Source: Devosia equisanguinis (GTDB lineage: Bacteria > Pseudomonadota > Alphaproteobacteria > Rhizobiales > Hyphomicrobiaceae). Taken from it: a stretch of DNA of 54,721 nt. The notes beneath the pieces are model-generated. The model had not been told where the DNA came from and did no database searches. It saw nothing but the letters and a program-made list of their open reading frames with translations. Of this stretch, positions 1-7,606 are shown piece by piece. Each line of letters begins with the position of its first letter. Within the stretch, counting starts at the first letter, position 1. Where the stretch lies: assembly GCA_945889015.1 (NCBI GenBank), contig CAMDBL010000005.1, positions 1-54,721 of the forward strand, in the 5' to 3' direction. Position numbers and translations under genes: made by a program.

Positions 1-336
1 GCCGTCGGGGTCGTAGACGTTGACCTGCACGAGGTTCGCCTCGCTCACGGCGATGAGCTCGTACTTGACGCCGTGCTGCTTGCAGCGCTCGACGCACGAT
101 CTCATGCCCGAGGCCGAGAACGCGAAATGCTCCAGCCTGAGCCCGACCGGCGGCGGTTCGGCGACCTCGACCAGATGGACGGTCGGCTTGTTGTCGCCGG
201 AGTACATCCAGGCCCCGCCGAAGGGGAAATTGGGCCGCCAGCCGTTGCGCATGCCGAGCACATTCTCGTACCAGGCGATCATCTGGGGCAACTGCGCGGT
301 GCGGACGTTGACGTGCTCGAGCGAGCCGATGTTCAT
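1..336 (-). CDS. VOC (glyoxalase/bleomycin-resistance fold) protein, partial
   Basis: The first 112 codons of a minus-strand gene that runs off the left edge. The N-terminus (MNIGSLEHVNVRT) and the later EHFAFSASG and VNVYDPDG stretches are the usual beta-alpha-beta-beta-beta landmarks of the vicinal oxygen chelate superfamily: a His in the first strand, a His-Leu-Val-Glu strand, and the YDPDG turn before the last metal-ligand strand. The ATG is preceded by a GAGAC purine stretch. The family includes glyoxalases, ring-cleavage dioxygenases and resistance proteins that use a divalent metal. The substrate cannot be told from this fragment, and the final Glu ligand lies outside the window. Confidence 0.8.
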   Translation of the reverse strand, partial: MNIGSLEHVNVRTAQLPQMIAWYENVLGMRNGWRPNFPFGGAWMYSGDNKPTVHLVEVAEPPPVGLRLEHFAFSASGMRSCVERCKQHGVKYELIAVSEANLVQVNVYDPDG

Positions 337-466
337 GAGAGTCTCCTCGCGATCGATGATGGCTGACGGCGAGTATCGAGCCTCCGGTCCCGCTTGTCAG
401 CAGACACAACGCTGCAGGCGACGCATGGCACGCCCACGCGAGACATCGGCCGGCCGCAAACTGCCC

Positions 467-715
467 TCAACGCCGCGGATTGCCACTCAGTGCGGCGCGC
501 GCCCAGCAGGGATAGTTCCTGTAGTTGCCACCGGGGTCGAGCGAGCGGGCGCGTATGCACTCGTGTGAACTGGGGTTCTCGTAACCGCGGACGGAGCGCT
601 CGTAGGGATAAGGCGGGACCGGCTGCTGCTTGCGTTTGCTGCGCGCATCCGCCGGCGTCGCCGCAGCCGACAGGGCGACCGCTGCTGCCAGCCCCGTGAT
701 CGTCGATCGTCGCAT
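467..715 (-). CDS. Small secreted protein of unknown function
   Basis: An 82-residue protein starting at MRRSTITGLAAAVAL, with GGGAGA seven bases before the ATG. The N-terminus is a classic signal peptide: charged MRR, an alanine-rich core, and a likely cut after ADA (about residue 25). The mature part is basic and proline/tyrosine-rich with two cysteines (SSHEC and NYPCW), which could form a disulfide in the periplasm. I recognise no family. An upstream in-frame extension to 763 exists, but it would hide the signal peptide and has no better ribosome binding site. Confidence 0.6.
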   Translation of the reverse strand: MRRSTITGLAAAVALSAAATPADARSKRKQQPVPPYPYERSVRGYENPSSHECIRARSLDPGGNYRNYPCWARAALSGNPRR

Positions 716-821
716 TTCATCGTCTCCCGCTCGGTTCGATTGTCCCCTCCATATAGGCGGCATCGGCAGGATAGCGCAGGCGGCCTCGCTTCACGCTCGC
801 TGACGATGGCGTGAGCCACGC

Positions 822-850
822 GAAAGGGGCAGACCCGGCGGCCTGCCCCT
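822..850 (-). terminator. Possible terminator hairpin downstream of the acyl-CoA dehydrogenase
   Basis: A perfect 8-bp inverted repeat (AGGGGCAG at 825-832, CTGCCCCT at 843-850) with a 10-base loop lies 29 bases past the stop of the minus-strand gene at 879. Read on the minus strand the stem is followed by TTTCG, so the U-tract is short and termination may be weak. Confidence 0.4.
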
Positions 851-878
851 CGGTTGAAACGCTGCTTGGGTCGCGAGG

Positions 879-2063
879 CTACTTGAGCATCTTCTGTGCG
901 ACGCGGATCTGTTGCACCGTGTCGCCGGCGAGATGGCTCCAGATGAAGCTGTCGCGGACGAGCTTGTCGGCGTGCTCGTCGAGCTCCACACCCGGCTGGT
1001 CGCAGACGTCCAGATACAGCTCCGTCACCTCCTGGCCGACGAACGTCGAGTAGTTCATGACGAGGCCGGCATTGGTGCCCTTGATCTTCTGATCGTGCTC
1101 CCAGGCAGTGCGTAACACGTAGGAGCGCAGCGCCTCCGTCAGCATCGCCATCTTGTTGATCTTGAGCTGGATGTTCTGCTGCTCCTTGAGCAGCTTGCCA
1201 CCCTGCGTCCGCGTCTTGGCGAGCTTGATCGCGGTCTCGACCGCGTCGTCGCAGAAGCCGAGCGCATTCGCGGCGAGTTCGAGATCACCGAACATGTCGC
1301 CCGAGTTGTCGCCGACGGAGCGCTTCATCGCACCGTTGACCTCGCCCAGGATGTTCGACTTGTGCACGCGCGCGTTCGTGCAGACGAGCTCGGCGTTCTG
1401 GTAGAAGCGCCAGCCGCTCTTGTTGAAGACCTTGCCGATGCTGAAGCCCGGCGTCTTGTCCTTCTCGATGACGAAGGTTGTGACGCCGTCGCGCATCATC
1501 ACGTTGGGATCGGTGCGGACGTTGAGGAAGAACAGCTTGCCGACGCTGCCGTTGGCGATGAACGCCTTCTCGCCGTTCAAGATCCAGTAGTCGCCGTCCT
1601 GCACGCCGGACAGGCGCATGCCCGACTTGATGTTCTCAGGCGGCAGGCGGTTGTCGGAGCCGCCGATGTGCTCGGTCGAACCCATGCCGAGCACATAGGT
1701 GTCGTCGGACATGAACGGCTTCAGGTAGCGCTCCTGCTGCTCTGGGGTGCAGGCCTGTGAGATCAGGTGGCTCCACTTCCAGCACTGGCTGAACGCCTTC
1801 GACATGGCGCTGTCGGCTTTGGCCAGCTCGGCCATGACCACGGCCTGCGTGACGAAGTCAATCTCGTGCCCGCCGAACTTCTTGGGCACGCAGGAGGTGC
1901 GGAAGCCGAGCTTGGAGCCGGCCTTGATGATGTCCCAGTCCCAGGTGCCGAACGCGTCGGTGATCCGGTCGCGTTCGAGCGAGCGGGGCCGCAGAACCTC
2001 GGCGGCGAACTTGCGCGCCTTCATCTGCCAGGCGGTTTGCTCTTCGTTGAGCTTGAAGTCCAT
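879..2063 (-). CDS. Acyl-CoA dehydrogenase family protein
   Basis: A 394-residue flavoprotein-type protein of normal length for the family. It should oxidise an acyl-CoA thioester to the 2-enoyl-CoA with FAD and pass electrons to ETF in the cytoplasm. The three-part ACAD fold is visible: an N-terminal helical domain (EEQTAWQMKARKFAAEV), a middle domain with GMGSTEHIGGSDN where the flavin-binding strand sits, GEKAFIANGSV, and a C-terminal helical bundle containing AKTRTQGGKLLKEQQ. The C-terminus lacks the common GGxGY motif, having WSHLAGDTVQQIR instead, so it belongs to a divergent subgroup. It lies 108 bases downstream of a second ACAD on the same strand, so the pair may act together. The substrate is not predictable. 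Confidence 0.9.
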   Translation of the reverse strand: MDFKLNEEQTAWQMKARKFAAEVLRPRSLERDRITDAFGTWDWDIIKAGSKLGFRTSCVPKKFGGHEIDFVTQAVVMAELAKADSAMSKAFSQCWKWSHLISQACTPEQQERYLKPFMSDDTYVLGMGSTEHIGGSDNRLPPENIKSGMRLSGVQDGDYWILNGEKAFIANGSVGKLFFLNVRTDPNVMMRDGVTTFVIEKDKTPGFSIGKVFNKSGWRFYQNAELVCTNARVHKSNILGEVNGAMKRSVGDNSGDMFGDLELAANALGFCDDAVETAIKLAKTRTQGGKLLKEQQNIQLKINKMAMLTEALRSYVLRTAWEHDQKIKGTNAGLVMNYSTFVGQEVTELYLDVCDQPGVELDEHADKLVRDSFIWSHLAGDTVQQIRVAQKMLK

Positions 2064-2085
2064 GTGGTGATCCTTCGTGTGCGGA

Positions 2086-2110
2086 GGTGTCCGACATCCT
2101 GTCAGGCACC
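2086..2110. repeat. Hairpin repeat, 10-5-10 type, copy 1
   Basis: Arms GGTGTCCGAC (2086-2095) and GTCAGGCACC (2101-2110) flank a 5-base loop. The pairing has two non-Watson-Crick positions. It has the same architecture and nearly the same sequence as the elements at 2142 and 28026. Confidence 0.6.
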
Positions 2111-2141
2111 ATTGAACGGACTATCGAAAGGGTGGAGCCAC

Positions 2142-2166
2142 GGTGTCTGACACGACGTCAGACACC
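2142..2166. repeat. Hairpin repeat, 10-5-10 type, copy 2
   Basis: Perfect arms GGTGTCTGAC (2142-2151) and GTCAGACACC (2157-2166) around the loop ACGAC, just past the stop of the acyl-CoA dehydrogenase at 2172. No U-tract follows on either strand, so it is better described as a repeat hairpin than as a classic terminator. Confidence 0.7.
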
Positions 2167-2171
2167 TCCTC

Positions 2172-3362
2172 TCATGCTCCTTCGCGCCGGAAGCCCGAGA
2201 TGGCCTCGGCAATGACCAGCTTGGCGTCGGAGACGCCGGCGCCGGAGTGCAGGCACATGCGCGCGTCGCGGATGTACTTCCACAGCGGCATGTCGCGCAT
2301 CACGCCCATGGCGCCGAAGCACTCGGCGCAATCCTTGGTGGCGCGATGGATGTGCTCGGCGACAAACACCTGCGAGACCGCCTCGATCGGCAAGCCCGAG
2401 GACATGTCGTCGGTCAGAGCCTCCGGGTGATCCGACAGCCAGGCCGCTTTCCAGATGGTGTTGCGGGCGACCTCCAGCCGGATGGCGGACTCGGCGAGCT
2501 TGGTGCCGATGGGCTGGTGCTCGATGATGTTCTTGGCGCCCTGAACGCGGATCTTGGCATAGTCCACGGCCGTCTCGTAGGCGGCCCGGCCGATGCCGAG
2601 ATTGATCGCCTGCAGCGACAGTGTCGAGCCGTTGAGCATGACGCCCTCGCCACCCTTGCCGAGCAGCTGGTCAGCGGGAATGCGGCAATCCTTGAACGTC
2701 ACCTCGCCCATCGAGCCCATGTAGCGGCCGAGCGGCAGCTCCTTGACGCTCATGCCCTTGGTGCCGGCGGGCACGATGAAGGTCGAGATGCCCTTGGCGC
2801 CGTCGACTTGGGCCTCGACGGCGATCAGCTTGGCGAGCGGCGCGTTGGCGACCGCGGCGGCCGTGCCGTTGATGATGAAGTCGCCACCGGATGCCTTGGC
2901 GGTGACGGTCGCGGTCGGCGCCGCGGAGGCCCGGTGATAGTTGATGCCGAGCTCGTTGGCCGGCGCGGCGGCGGCGTGCGCCAGATGATAGCGATCGTCG
3001 CTGATGAAGGCCGGCAGGTACTTGTCGCGCTGCGCCTTGCTCATCGCCTTGCCGAACAGCACGCGGGCGACGGCGGAGGTCTCGGCCAGGATCGCGGCCG
3101 CGTCGGGGTCACCGACCGCCAGCTCCTCCGACACGATCGCGGCCGTCAGCGCATCCGCGCCCGAGCCGCCCAGCTCCTCGGCGAGCCGCAGCGTCCTCAG
3201 GCCCATTTGCGAGGCCTGGTCGATCTGCGCCCACAGCGGCGTGTGGTCGAGAGCTTCCATGCGCGCCGACTTGATGGCGACCGGCTTCAGCTCCTTGGTG
3301 ACGAAATCGCGAACGGTGTCGCGGATCTCGACTTGCTCTGCGCTGAGTTGGAGATTGTACAT
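2172..3362 (-). CDS. Acyl-CoA dehydrogenase family protein
   Basis: 396 residues. The chosen start (MYNLQLSAEQVEIRDTVRDF) has AAGGAG five bases upstream, whereas an in-frame ATG 21 bases earlier has no such site. It should be an FAD-dependent acyl-CoA desaturating enzyme. Seen: an N-terminal helical segment, a strand region around IPADQLLGKGGEG, AKIRVQGAKNIIEHQPIG in the C-terminal helical domain, and the conserved ending CFGAMGVMRDMPLWKYIRDA with HSGAG replacing the usual GT-based flavin contact. It is distantly related to the neighbour at 879 and is probably co-transcribed with it. The binding protein at 3488 and the dehydrogenase at 4589 lie upstream on the same strand, which suggests a carboxylic-acid catabolic unit. 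Confidence 0.9.
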   Translation of the reverse strand: MYNLQLSAEQVEIRDTVRDFVTKELKPVAIKSARMEALDHTPLWAQIDQASQMGLRTLRLAEELGGSGADALTAAIVSEELAVGDPDAAAILAETSAVARVLFGKAMSKAQRDKYLPAFISDDRYHLAHAAAAPANELGINYHRASAAPTATVTAKASGGDFIINGTAAAVANAPLAKLIAVEAQVDGAKGISTFIVPAGTKGMSVKELPLGRYMGSMGEVTFKDCRIPADQLLGKGGEGVMLNGSTLSLQAINLGIGRAAYETAVDYAKIRVQGAKNIIEHQPIGTKLAESAIRLEVARNTIWKAAWLSDHPEALTDDMSSGLPIEAVSQVFVAEHIHRATKDCAECFGAMGVMRDMPLWKYIRDARMCLHSGAGVSDAKLVIAEAISGFRREGA

Positions 3363-3387
3363 TGGGGCTCCTTTCGGATGCAAAAGT

Positions 3388-3480
3388 CGGAAGGTCAGAA
3401 ATCAGACGTCAGAATGGCCTGATCCCGGTTTCTGTCCTTCGCCGACCTCGTGCTTCTGATTTCTGAGTTCTGGCTTCGGA
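3388..3480. repeat. Imperfect inverted repeat rich in TCTGA motifs
   Basis: An 11-base perfect inverted pair (CAGAAATCAGA at 3396-3406, TCTGATTTCTG at 3455-3465) is embedded in a less perfect outer palindrome. The composition (TTCTGA, AAGTCGG) contrasts with the GC-rich flanks. Related text (agaagtcggaa, gcttctgacttct) occurs at 34410-34450, so this seems to be a dispersed intergenic element. Confidence 0.5.
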
Positions 3481-3487
3481 TTTCTGC

Positions 3488-4480
3488 CTACTGCTTCAGC
3501 TGGATTCCGGCGTCGTCGATGATCTTGGTCCACTTGGGGATCTGCTCGGCCATGTACTTGCCCAGCTCCTCGGCCGGCATCGGCCACGGAACGGTGGTCT
3601 GCTTCTCGAGCAGGGCGACCACCTCGGGCTCCTTCAGGATCGAGACCAGCTCGTCCGACAGGCGCTTGATGATGGCGGGCGGCGTGCCGGCCGGCGCGAT
3701 CACCGCCGTCCAGGCGGCCATGTCGAAGCCGGGGATCGTCTCGGCGATCGGCGGCAGATCGGGTGCGTTCTTCAAGCGTGTCAGCTCGGCGACGCCGAGG
3801 CCGCGGACGTACCCGCCCTGCATCTGCGGCAACAGGCTCTGCAGATTGTTGAGGTGGACCTGCACGGCGCCTTGGACCACGGCCTGAACGGCCGGTGCGG
3901 TGCCCGTCGTCGGCACGTGAGTCATCTTGATGCCGGCGCCCTTCATGAAGAACTCGGTGGCGATATGGCCGAAGTTGCCGAATCCGGGCGACGAATAGTT
4001 GAGCTCGCCAGGCTTGTCCTTGGCGAGCTTGATCAGCTCCGCGAGCGTCTTCACGGGCACGGAGGGATGCACGACGATCATCGCCGGCAGCTTCATGATC
4101 ATGCCGACCGGCGCAAAGTCCTTGAGCGTGTTGTACTGCAACCGCTCCTTGTAGAGGCCGTGATTGTAGATCAGCGGCCCGTCGGACGCGGTGCCGAGCG
4201 TATAGCCGTCGGGGGCTGCGTCCTTGACGGCGCGCAGTCCCACCTGGCCGTTGGCGCCGGCGCGGTTCTCGACAATGATATTGGCCTTGAGCCGTGTCGA
4301 CAGATGCTGCGCCACCAGCCGGCCGGCGAAGTCGGTGCCACCGCCGGCCGGGAACGGGACGATCATCTTGATCGGCTTGTCGGCCGGCCATTCGGCGCGT
4401 GCCGCCGTCGACAGCGCCGCGGTCGAGGCCAGGGCCATGACCGCGAGCGTCAGCACCGCGCGTCCGTTTTGTCTCAGCAT
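3488..4480 (-). CDS. Tripartite tricarboxylate transporter substrate-binding protein (Bug/TctC family)
   Basis: 330 residues, the usual Bug-family length. A signal peptide (MLRQNGRAVLTLAVMALAST, likely cut after ARA at about residue 29) precedes the family signature WPADKPIKMIVPFPAGGGTDF. In this family the periplasmic two-lobed protein captures small carboxylates, typically through main-chain contacts, for TctAB uptake. Other family landmarks are VENRAGANGQVG, LNYSSPGFGNFGHI and APAGTPPAIIKRL. No tctA or tctB gene is adjacent, so it is an orphan binding protein, as is common for this greatly expanded family. Its position between acyl-CoA dehydrogenases and an isopropylmalate-dehydrogenase-like gene hints at a carboxylic-acid substrate. 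Confidence 0.93.
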   Translation of the reverse strand: MLRQNGRAVLTLAVMALASTAALSTAARAEWPADKPIKMIVPFPAGGGTDFAGRLVAQHLSTRLKANIIVENRAGANGQVGLRAVKDAAPDGYTLGTASDGPLIYNHGLYKERLQYNTLKDFAPVGMIMKLPAMIVVHPSVPVKTLAELIKLAKDKPGELNYSSPGFGNFGHIATEFFMKGAGIKMTHVPTTGTAPAVQAVVQGAVQVHLNNLQSLLPQMQGGYVRGLGVAELTRLKNAPDLPPIAETIPGFDMAAWTAVIAPAGTPPAIIKRLSDELVSILKEPEVVALLEKQTTVPWPMPAEELGKYMAEQIPKWTKIIDDAGIQLKQ

Positions 4481-4530
4481 TCCATTTCCTCCGTCTAGCC
4501 TTGGGCCGGTTCGGCCACTGGTTGTGTATC

Positions 4531-4566
4531 GGTCGTGTTGTGCGGTCGTGTTGTGCGGTCGTGTTG
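4531..4566. repeat. 13-bp direct tandem repeat
   Basis: The unit GGTCGTGTTGTGC occurs at 4531-4543 and 4544-4556 and partially at 4557-4565, between the binding-protein gene and the dehydrogenase gene. Related GTGTCGTG words recur at 5700-5730 on the other side of the dehydrogenase. Confidence 0.7.
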
Positions 4567-4588
4567 GTCGGCGAGGGAGCGTGCGACC

Positions 4589-5650
4589 TCAGAGCTTCGC
4601 CACCGCGTTGGCGAGGGCGTCACCCATCTCGGCCGTCTTCGCGTTGCCGCCGATGTCTCCGGTCAGAACCTTGCCGTCGCCGATCACCTTCTCGGCGGCG
4701 GCGAGCATCAGCTCGGAGGCCTTGATCGCCTTGTCGTTCTTGTGCTTGCGGCCGAGCCAGCCGAGCAGCATCTGGGTCGAGATGGTCATGGCATAGGGAT
4801 TGGCGATGCCCTTGCCGGCGATGTCGGGTGCCGAGCCGTGCGTGCACTGCGCCATCGCCTGCTTCTCGCCGACGCACAGTCCCGGGGCGAGCCCGAGGCC
4901 ACCGACCACGCCCGCGCCGATGTCGGAGAGGATGTCGCCGAACTGGTTGGTGGTGACGATAACGTCGTAGCGGTGCGGGTCCATCGCGATCTTGGAGGCG
5001 ACGGTGTCGATCAGCCCTTCGTTGTACTCGATGTCCGGGTACTCCTTGGCGACCTTGCGGCACTCCTCCGCGAACATGCCACAGACCTGTTTGTAGACCG
5101 GCTCCTTGTGGGCGGCCGTGACCATCTTGCGCTTGCGGGTGCGAGCGTACTCGAAGGCCTCGCGGGCGACGCGGTTGGCGCCCTTGCGGGTGACGACGCG
5201 CATGCCGATGGCTATCTCGTCGTTGGGGCGGAACTCGCCGGCGCCGGCGATCACCTTCTCATTGTACATCATGCCTTCGCTGATCTCGCGGACGGTGGCG
5301 AGATCGACGTCCTTGTGCACCGACTTGTTGTTGGGGAACGACTTCGAGGGTCTGAGCGCGGCGAACAACTCGTACTTCTTGCGGATCGGCGGAAAGAACC
5401 AGGTCGGATTGTTACGCGGGTAGGCGTTGTGGCCGACCGGGCCGAGGATCCATCCGTCGAGATCGTACAGCGTCTTCTGCGTGATCTCGGGGAACGTCGT
5501 GCCGTGCTCTTCGTGCCCCTTCTTGGCGATCGGCAGCGGCCGCCAATCGATGTCGAGCCCAGCCTTCGAGGCGGCGGCCTTGGCCACCTTGACCGCCTCG
5601 GGAACCACCTCGAGGCCGATGTCGTCACCCAGCAGTATTCCGATCTTCAC
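4589..5650 (-). CDS. Isocitrate/isopropylmalate dehydrogenase family protein (IPMDH/tartrate dehydrogenase-like)
   Basis: 353 residues from a GTG start with GGGGAG seven bases upstream. The much longer in-frame extension is not used because it runs through the intergenic region. The product is a beta-decarboxylating, NAD-dependent 2-hydroxyacid dehydrogenase. Seen: the nucleotide-side GDDIGLEV near the N-terminus, the substrate region LFAALRPSKSF, the RKR/MVTAAHK segment holding the catalytic Lys, the metal Asp cluster NQFGDILSDIGAG, and the adenine pocket THGSAPDIAGKGIANP. It is unlikely to be the biosynthetic LeuB, because leuC and leuD are absent and it is grouped with a transporter binding protein and an IclR regulator. 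A tartrate, malate or 3-alkylmalate substrate is plausible but unproven. Confidence 0.88.
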   Translation of the reverse strand: MKIGILLGDDIGLEVVPEAVKVAKAAASKAGLDIDWRPLPIAKKGHEEHGTTFPEITQKTLYDLDGWILGPVGHNAYPRNNPTWFFPPIRKKYELFAALRPSKSFPNNKSVHKDVDLATVREISEGMMYNEKVIAGAGEFRPNDEIAIGMRVVTRKGANRVAREAFEYARTRKRKMVTAAHKEPVYKQVCGMFAEECRKVAKEYPDIEYNEGLIDTVASKIAMDPHRYDVIVTTNQFGDILSDIGAGVVGGLGLAPGLCVGEKQAMAQCTHGSAPDIAGKGIANPYAMTISTQMLLGWLGRKHKNDKAIKASELMLAAAEKVIGDGKVLTGDIGGNAKTAEMGDALANAVAKL

Positions 5651-5982
5651 GGACGTCTCCCCGATGATGTGTTGTCGTTTTGCTTGGCCGTCTTTCGACG
5701 GTGTCGTGCTTTCCACGGTGTCGTGTCGTGATGCGGTCGAGCGCGTTACACCGTCTGACCGCATGCCATCCGCGTCAAGTCGGTCGACGTGCGTCTGCCG
5801 GGAGGCTGGTCTGCGCTCCCGGGCTTGGCGTGCAAAAGCACCAGATTGACGTCGAGCTGGCCTTCCGGTAAACGGAACGCCGTATCGTTGGCTGAAACGG
5901 TACCGAATGGCCCCCCTCTTGTCAAACGGTCCGCCCGACAACGAGGCCCGCGACACGGGGCCTAGACAGGGCAGGGAGTGGA
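5651..5982. promoter_or_regulatory. Divergent regulatory region with IclR-type palindrome
   Basis: A 332-base gap separates the minus-strand catabolic genes from the plus-strand IclR gene. At 5863-5877 there is a 15-base palindrome, TTCCG-GTAAA-CGGAA, matching the size and symmetry of many IclR-family operators. A second palindrome, CGGTACCG, lies at 5898-5905, and AAACGGT words occur at about 5896 and 5934. The arrangement fits an autoregulating IclR protein controlling the divergent operon. This is inferred from position and symmetry only. Confidence 0.4.
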
Positions 5983-6798
5983 ATGTCGACGGAGACGGGC
6001 ACGGTCGCGCGGACGCTGCAGTTGCTCGCCTGTTTCTGCGAGCAGGCGGAATGGCCGCTGGCCGCCCTCTCGCGCCGTCTCGGACTGCCGCGGAGCACCG
6101 TGCACCGCCTGCTGAACCTGGCCCGCGCCGAGGGGTTCATCGACAGCGACGGGCAGGGCGTCTACCGGCCAGGTCTCGGCCTCTACCGCATGGCGGGGCG
6201 ACTGTCGGTGGAGATGCCGTTGCGGCGCATCGCCCAGCCCCTGCTCGACGAGTTCTCGCGCACCTACGGCGAAACCTCGCTGCTGACCGTGCTCGACCGC
6301 GCCCAGCTCAAGATGTTTTTTGCGGCCAAGGCGGATGCGCCCGCGCAGATGCGCTACGTCATCGCCATGAATACGCTCGGCACGCTCGCCTGGGGGGCAT
6401 CCGGTCGCGCGCTGCTGGCGTTTCTGAGCGCCGACGAGATCGCCGAGGTGGTGGCACGCGCCGAGCCCTCGCCCGCCAACGGCAAGCCGCTCGACCCCGA
6501 CGAGCTCGCCCAGTCCCTCGCCGAGATCCGCGCCAAAGGTTACGCCCTCACCCATCATCAGCGGACGAACGAAGGCGTCGGCATCGCCGTGCCGTTTTTC
6601 GACGCCGGGGGGCGCGTCGCGGGCAACGTCACCGTCACCGTCCCGAGCTTCCGATTCCGCAAGCAGGACGAGCCGGCGTTCGTACGTTCTCTGACCGAGA
6701 TGGCGGGGCGGGTGTCGGAGGCACTGGGGTCCGCCGGATTCGTGCCAGCGTCACCCGTGTCCGGCCATCCATTGCCCGCCCGGCCCGTTGCGTCATAG
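5983..6798 (+). CDS. IclR family transcriptional regulator
   Basis: 271 residues, starting at MSTETGTVARTLQLLACF with GGGAGTGG upstream. The N-terminal winged helix-turn-helix (about residues 8-65: WPLAALSRRLGLPRSTVHRLLNLARAEGF in shorter pieces across this span) is followed by the IclR effector domain with QPLLDEFSRTYGETSLL and the conserved ALLAFLS and GVGIAVPFFD segments. Such proteins bind small aromatic or aliphatic acids and usually control a neighbouring catabolic operon. The gene is divergent from the dehydrogenase/binding-protein group and is followed 40 bases later by a binding-protein-like gene. The candidate operator is at 5863-5877. Confidence 0.93.
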   Translation: MSTETGTVARTLQLLACFCEQAEWPLAALSRRLGLPRSTVHRLLNLARAEGFIDSDGQGVYRPGLGLYRMAGRLSVEMPLRRIAQPLLDEFSRTYGETSLLTVLDRAQLKMFFAAKADAPAQMRYVIAMNTLGTLAWGASGRALLAFLSADEIAEVVARAEPSPANGKPLDPDELAQSLAEIRAKGYALTHHQRTNEGVGIAVPFFDAGGRVAGNVTVTVPSFRFRKQDEPAFVRSLTEMAGRVSEALGSAGFVPASPVSGHPLPARPVAS

Positions 6799-6838
6799 AG
6801 TGCGGCAAAGCGAGACCCACCACGAGGAGACGCCCTGA

Positions 6839-7564
6839 ATGTCGCCCGAACTTCGCGCCGAGCTGGCGCCGACCGGCGTCCTGCGCGCCGGCATCAATTT
6901 GTCGAACTTCCTGCTGGTGACGGGCCAGGCCGCCAACGGCGATCCCATCGGCGTCTCGCCGGACATGGCCGCCGCCATCGCCGGCCGCCTCGGCGTGCCG
7001 TTGAAGCTCGTGCCGTTCAAGTCGCCGGGCGAACTCGCGGACCAGGTGGGCAAGAACGTCTGGGACATCGGCCTGATCGGGGCCGAGCCGCAGCGCGCCG
7101 AAACCATCGCCTTCACCGCGGCCTATGCCGAGATCAAGTCGACGTACCTCGTCCCGGCCGGCTCGCCGATCAAGACCATCGACGAGGTCGACCGGCCCGG
7201 TATCCGCATCGCCGTGACCGGGCGTGCCGCCTACGGGCTCTGGCTCCAGCGCAACATCAAGCAGGCGGAACTGGTGGGGACCGACACCATCGATGCGGCC
7301 TACGAGGTGTTCGTGCGCGACAAGCTCGAGGTGCTCGCGGGGCTCGAGACGCGTCTACTCGAGGACCAGGCCAAGCTGCCGGGATCGCGCATTCTCGATG
7401 GCCAGTTCACGGCGGTGCAGCAGGCCGTCGGCACGGCACGGAAGAATATCGCCGGTGCGAAGTTTCTCGCAGCCTTCGTGGAGGAGGCGAAGACCTCGGG
7501 CCTGGTCGCGGGCTTCATCGCCAAGCACAAGCCCAAGGGACTGTCCGTCGCCCCGTCGGCGTAG
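6839..7564 (+). CDS. Family 3 extracellular solute-binding-like protein without a signal peptide
   Basis: 241 residues. The sequence fits the amino-acid-type periplasmic binding fold: GVLRAGINLSNFLLV, GVSPDMAAAIAGRLGVP, DIGLIGAEPQRAETIAFTAAYAEI and the second-lobe strand GIRIAVTGRAAYG. The unusual point is the N-terminus: MSPELRAELAPTG leads directly into the first strand with no hydrophobic export signal. GGAGACG sits upstream of the ATG, so the start looks right. Thus the product is either cytoplasmic or exported by another route. It is 40 bases downstream of the IclR gene and 42 bases upstream of an aldo/keto reductase, so a cytoplasmic sensor or carrier role in this pathway is possible but speculative. 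Confidence 0.8.
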   Translation: MSPELRAELAPTGVLRAGINLSNFLLVTGQAANGDPIGVSPDMAAAIAGRLGVPLKLVPFKSPGELADQVGKNVWDIGLIGAEPQRAETIAFTAAYAEIKSTYLVPAGSPIKTIDEVDRPGIRIAVTGRAAYGLWLQRNIKQAELVGTDTIDAAYEVFVRDKLEVLAGLETRLLEDQAKLPGSRILDGQFTAVQQAVGTARKNIAGAKFLAAFVEEAKTSGLVAGFIAKHKPKGLSVAPSA

Positions 7565-7606
7565 ACGTGTCGCGACGCTTTTAAAGACCAATACCGCGAG
7601 GCAACC

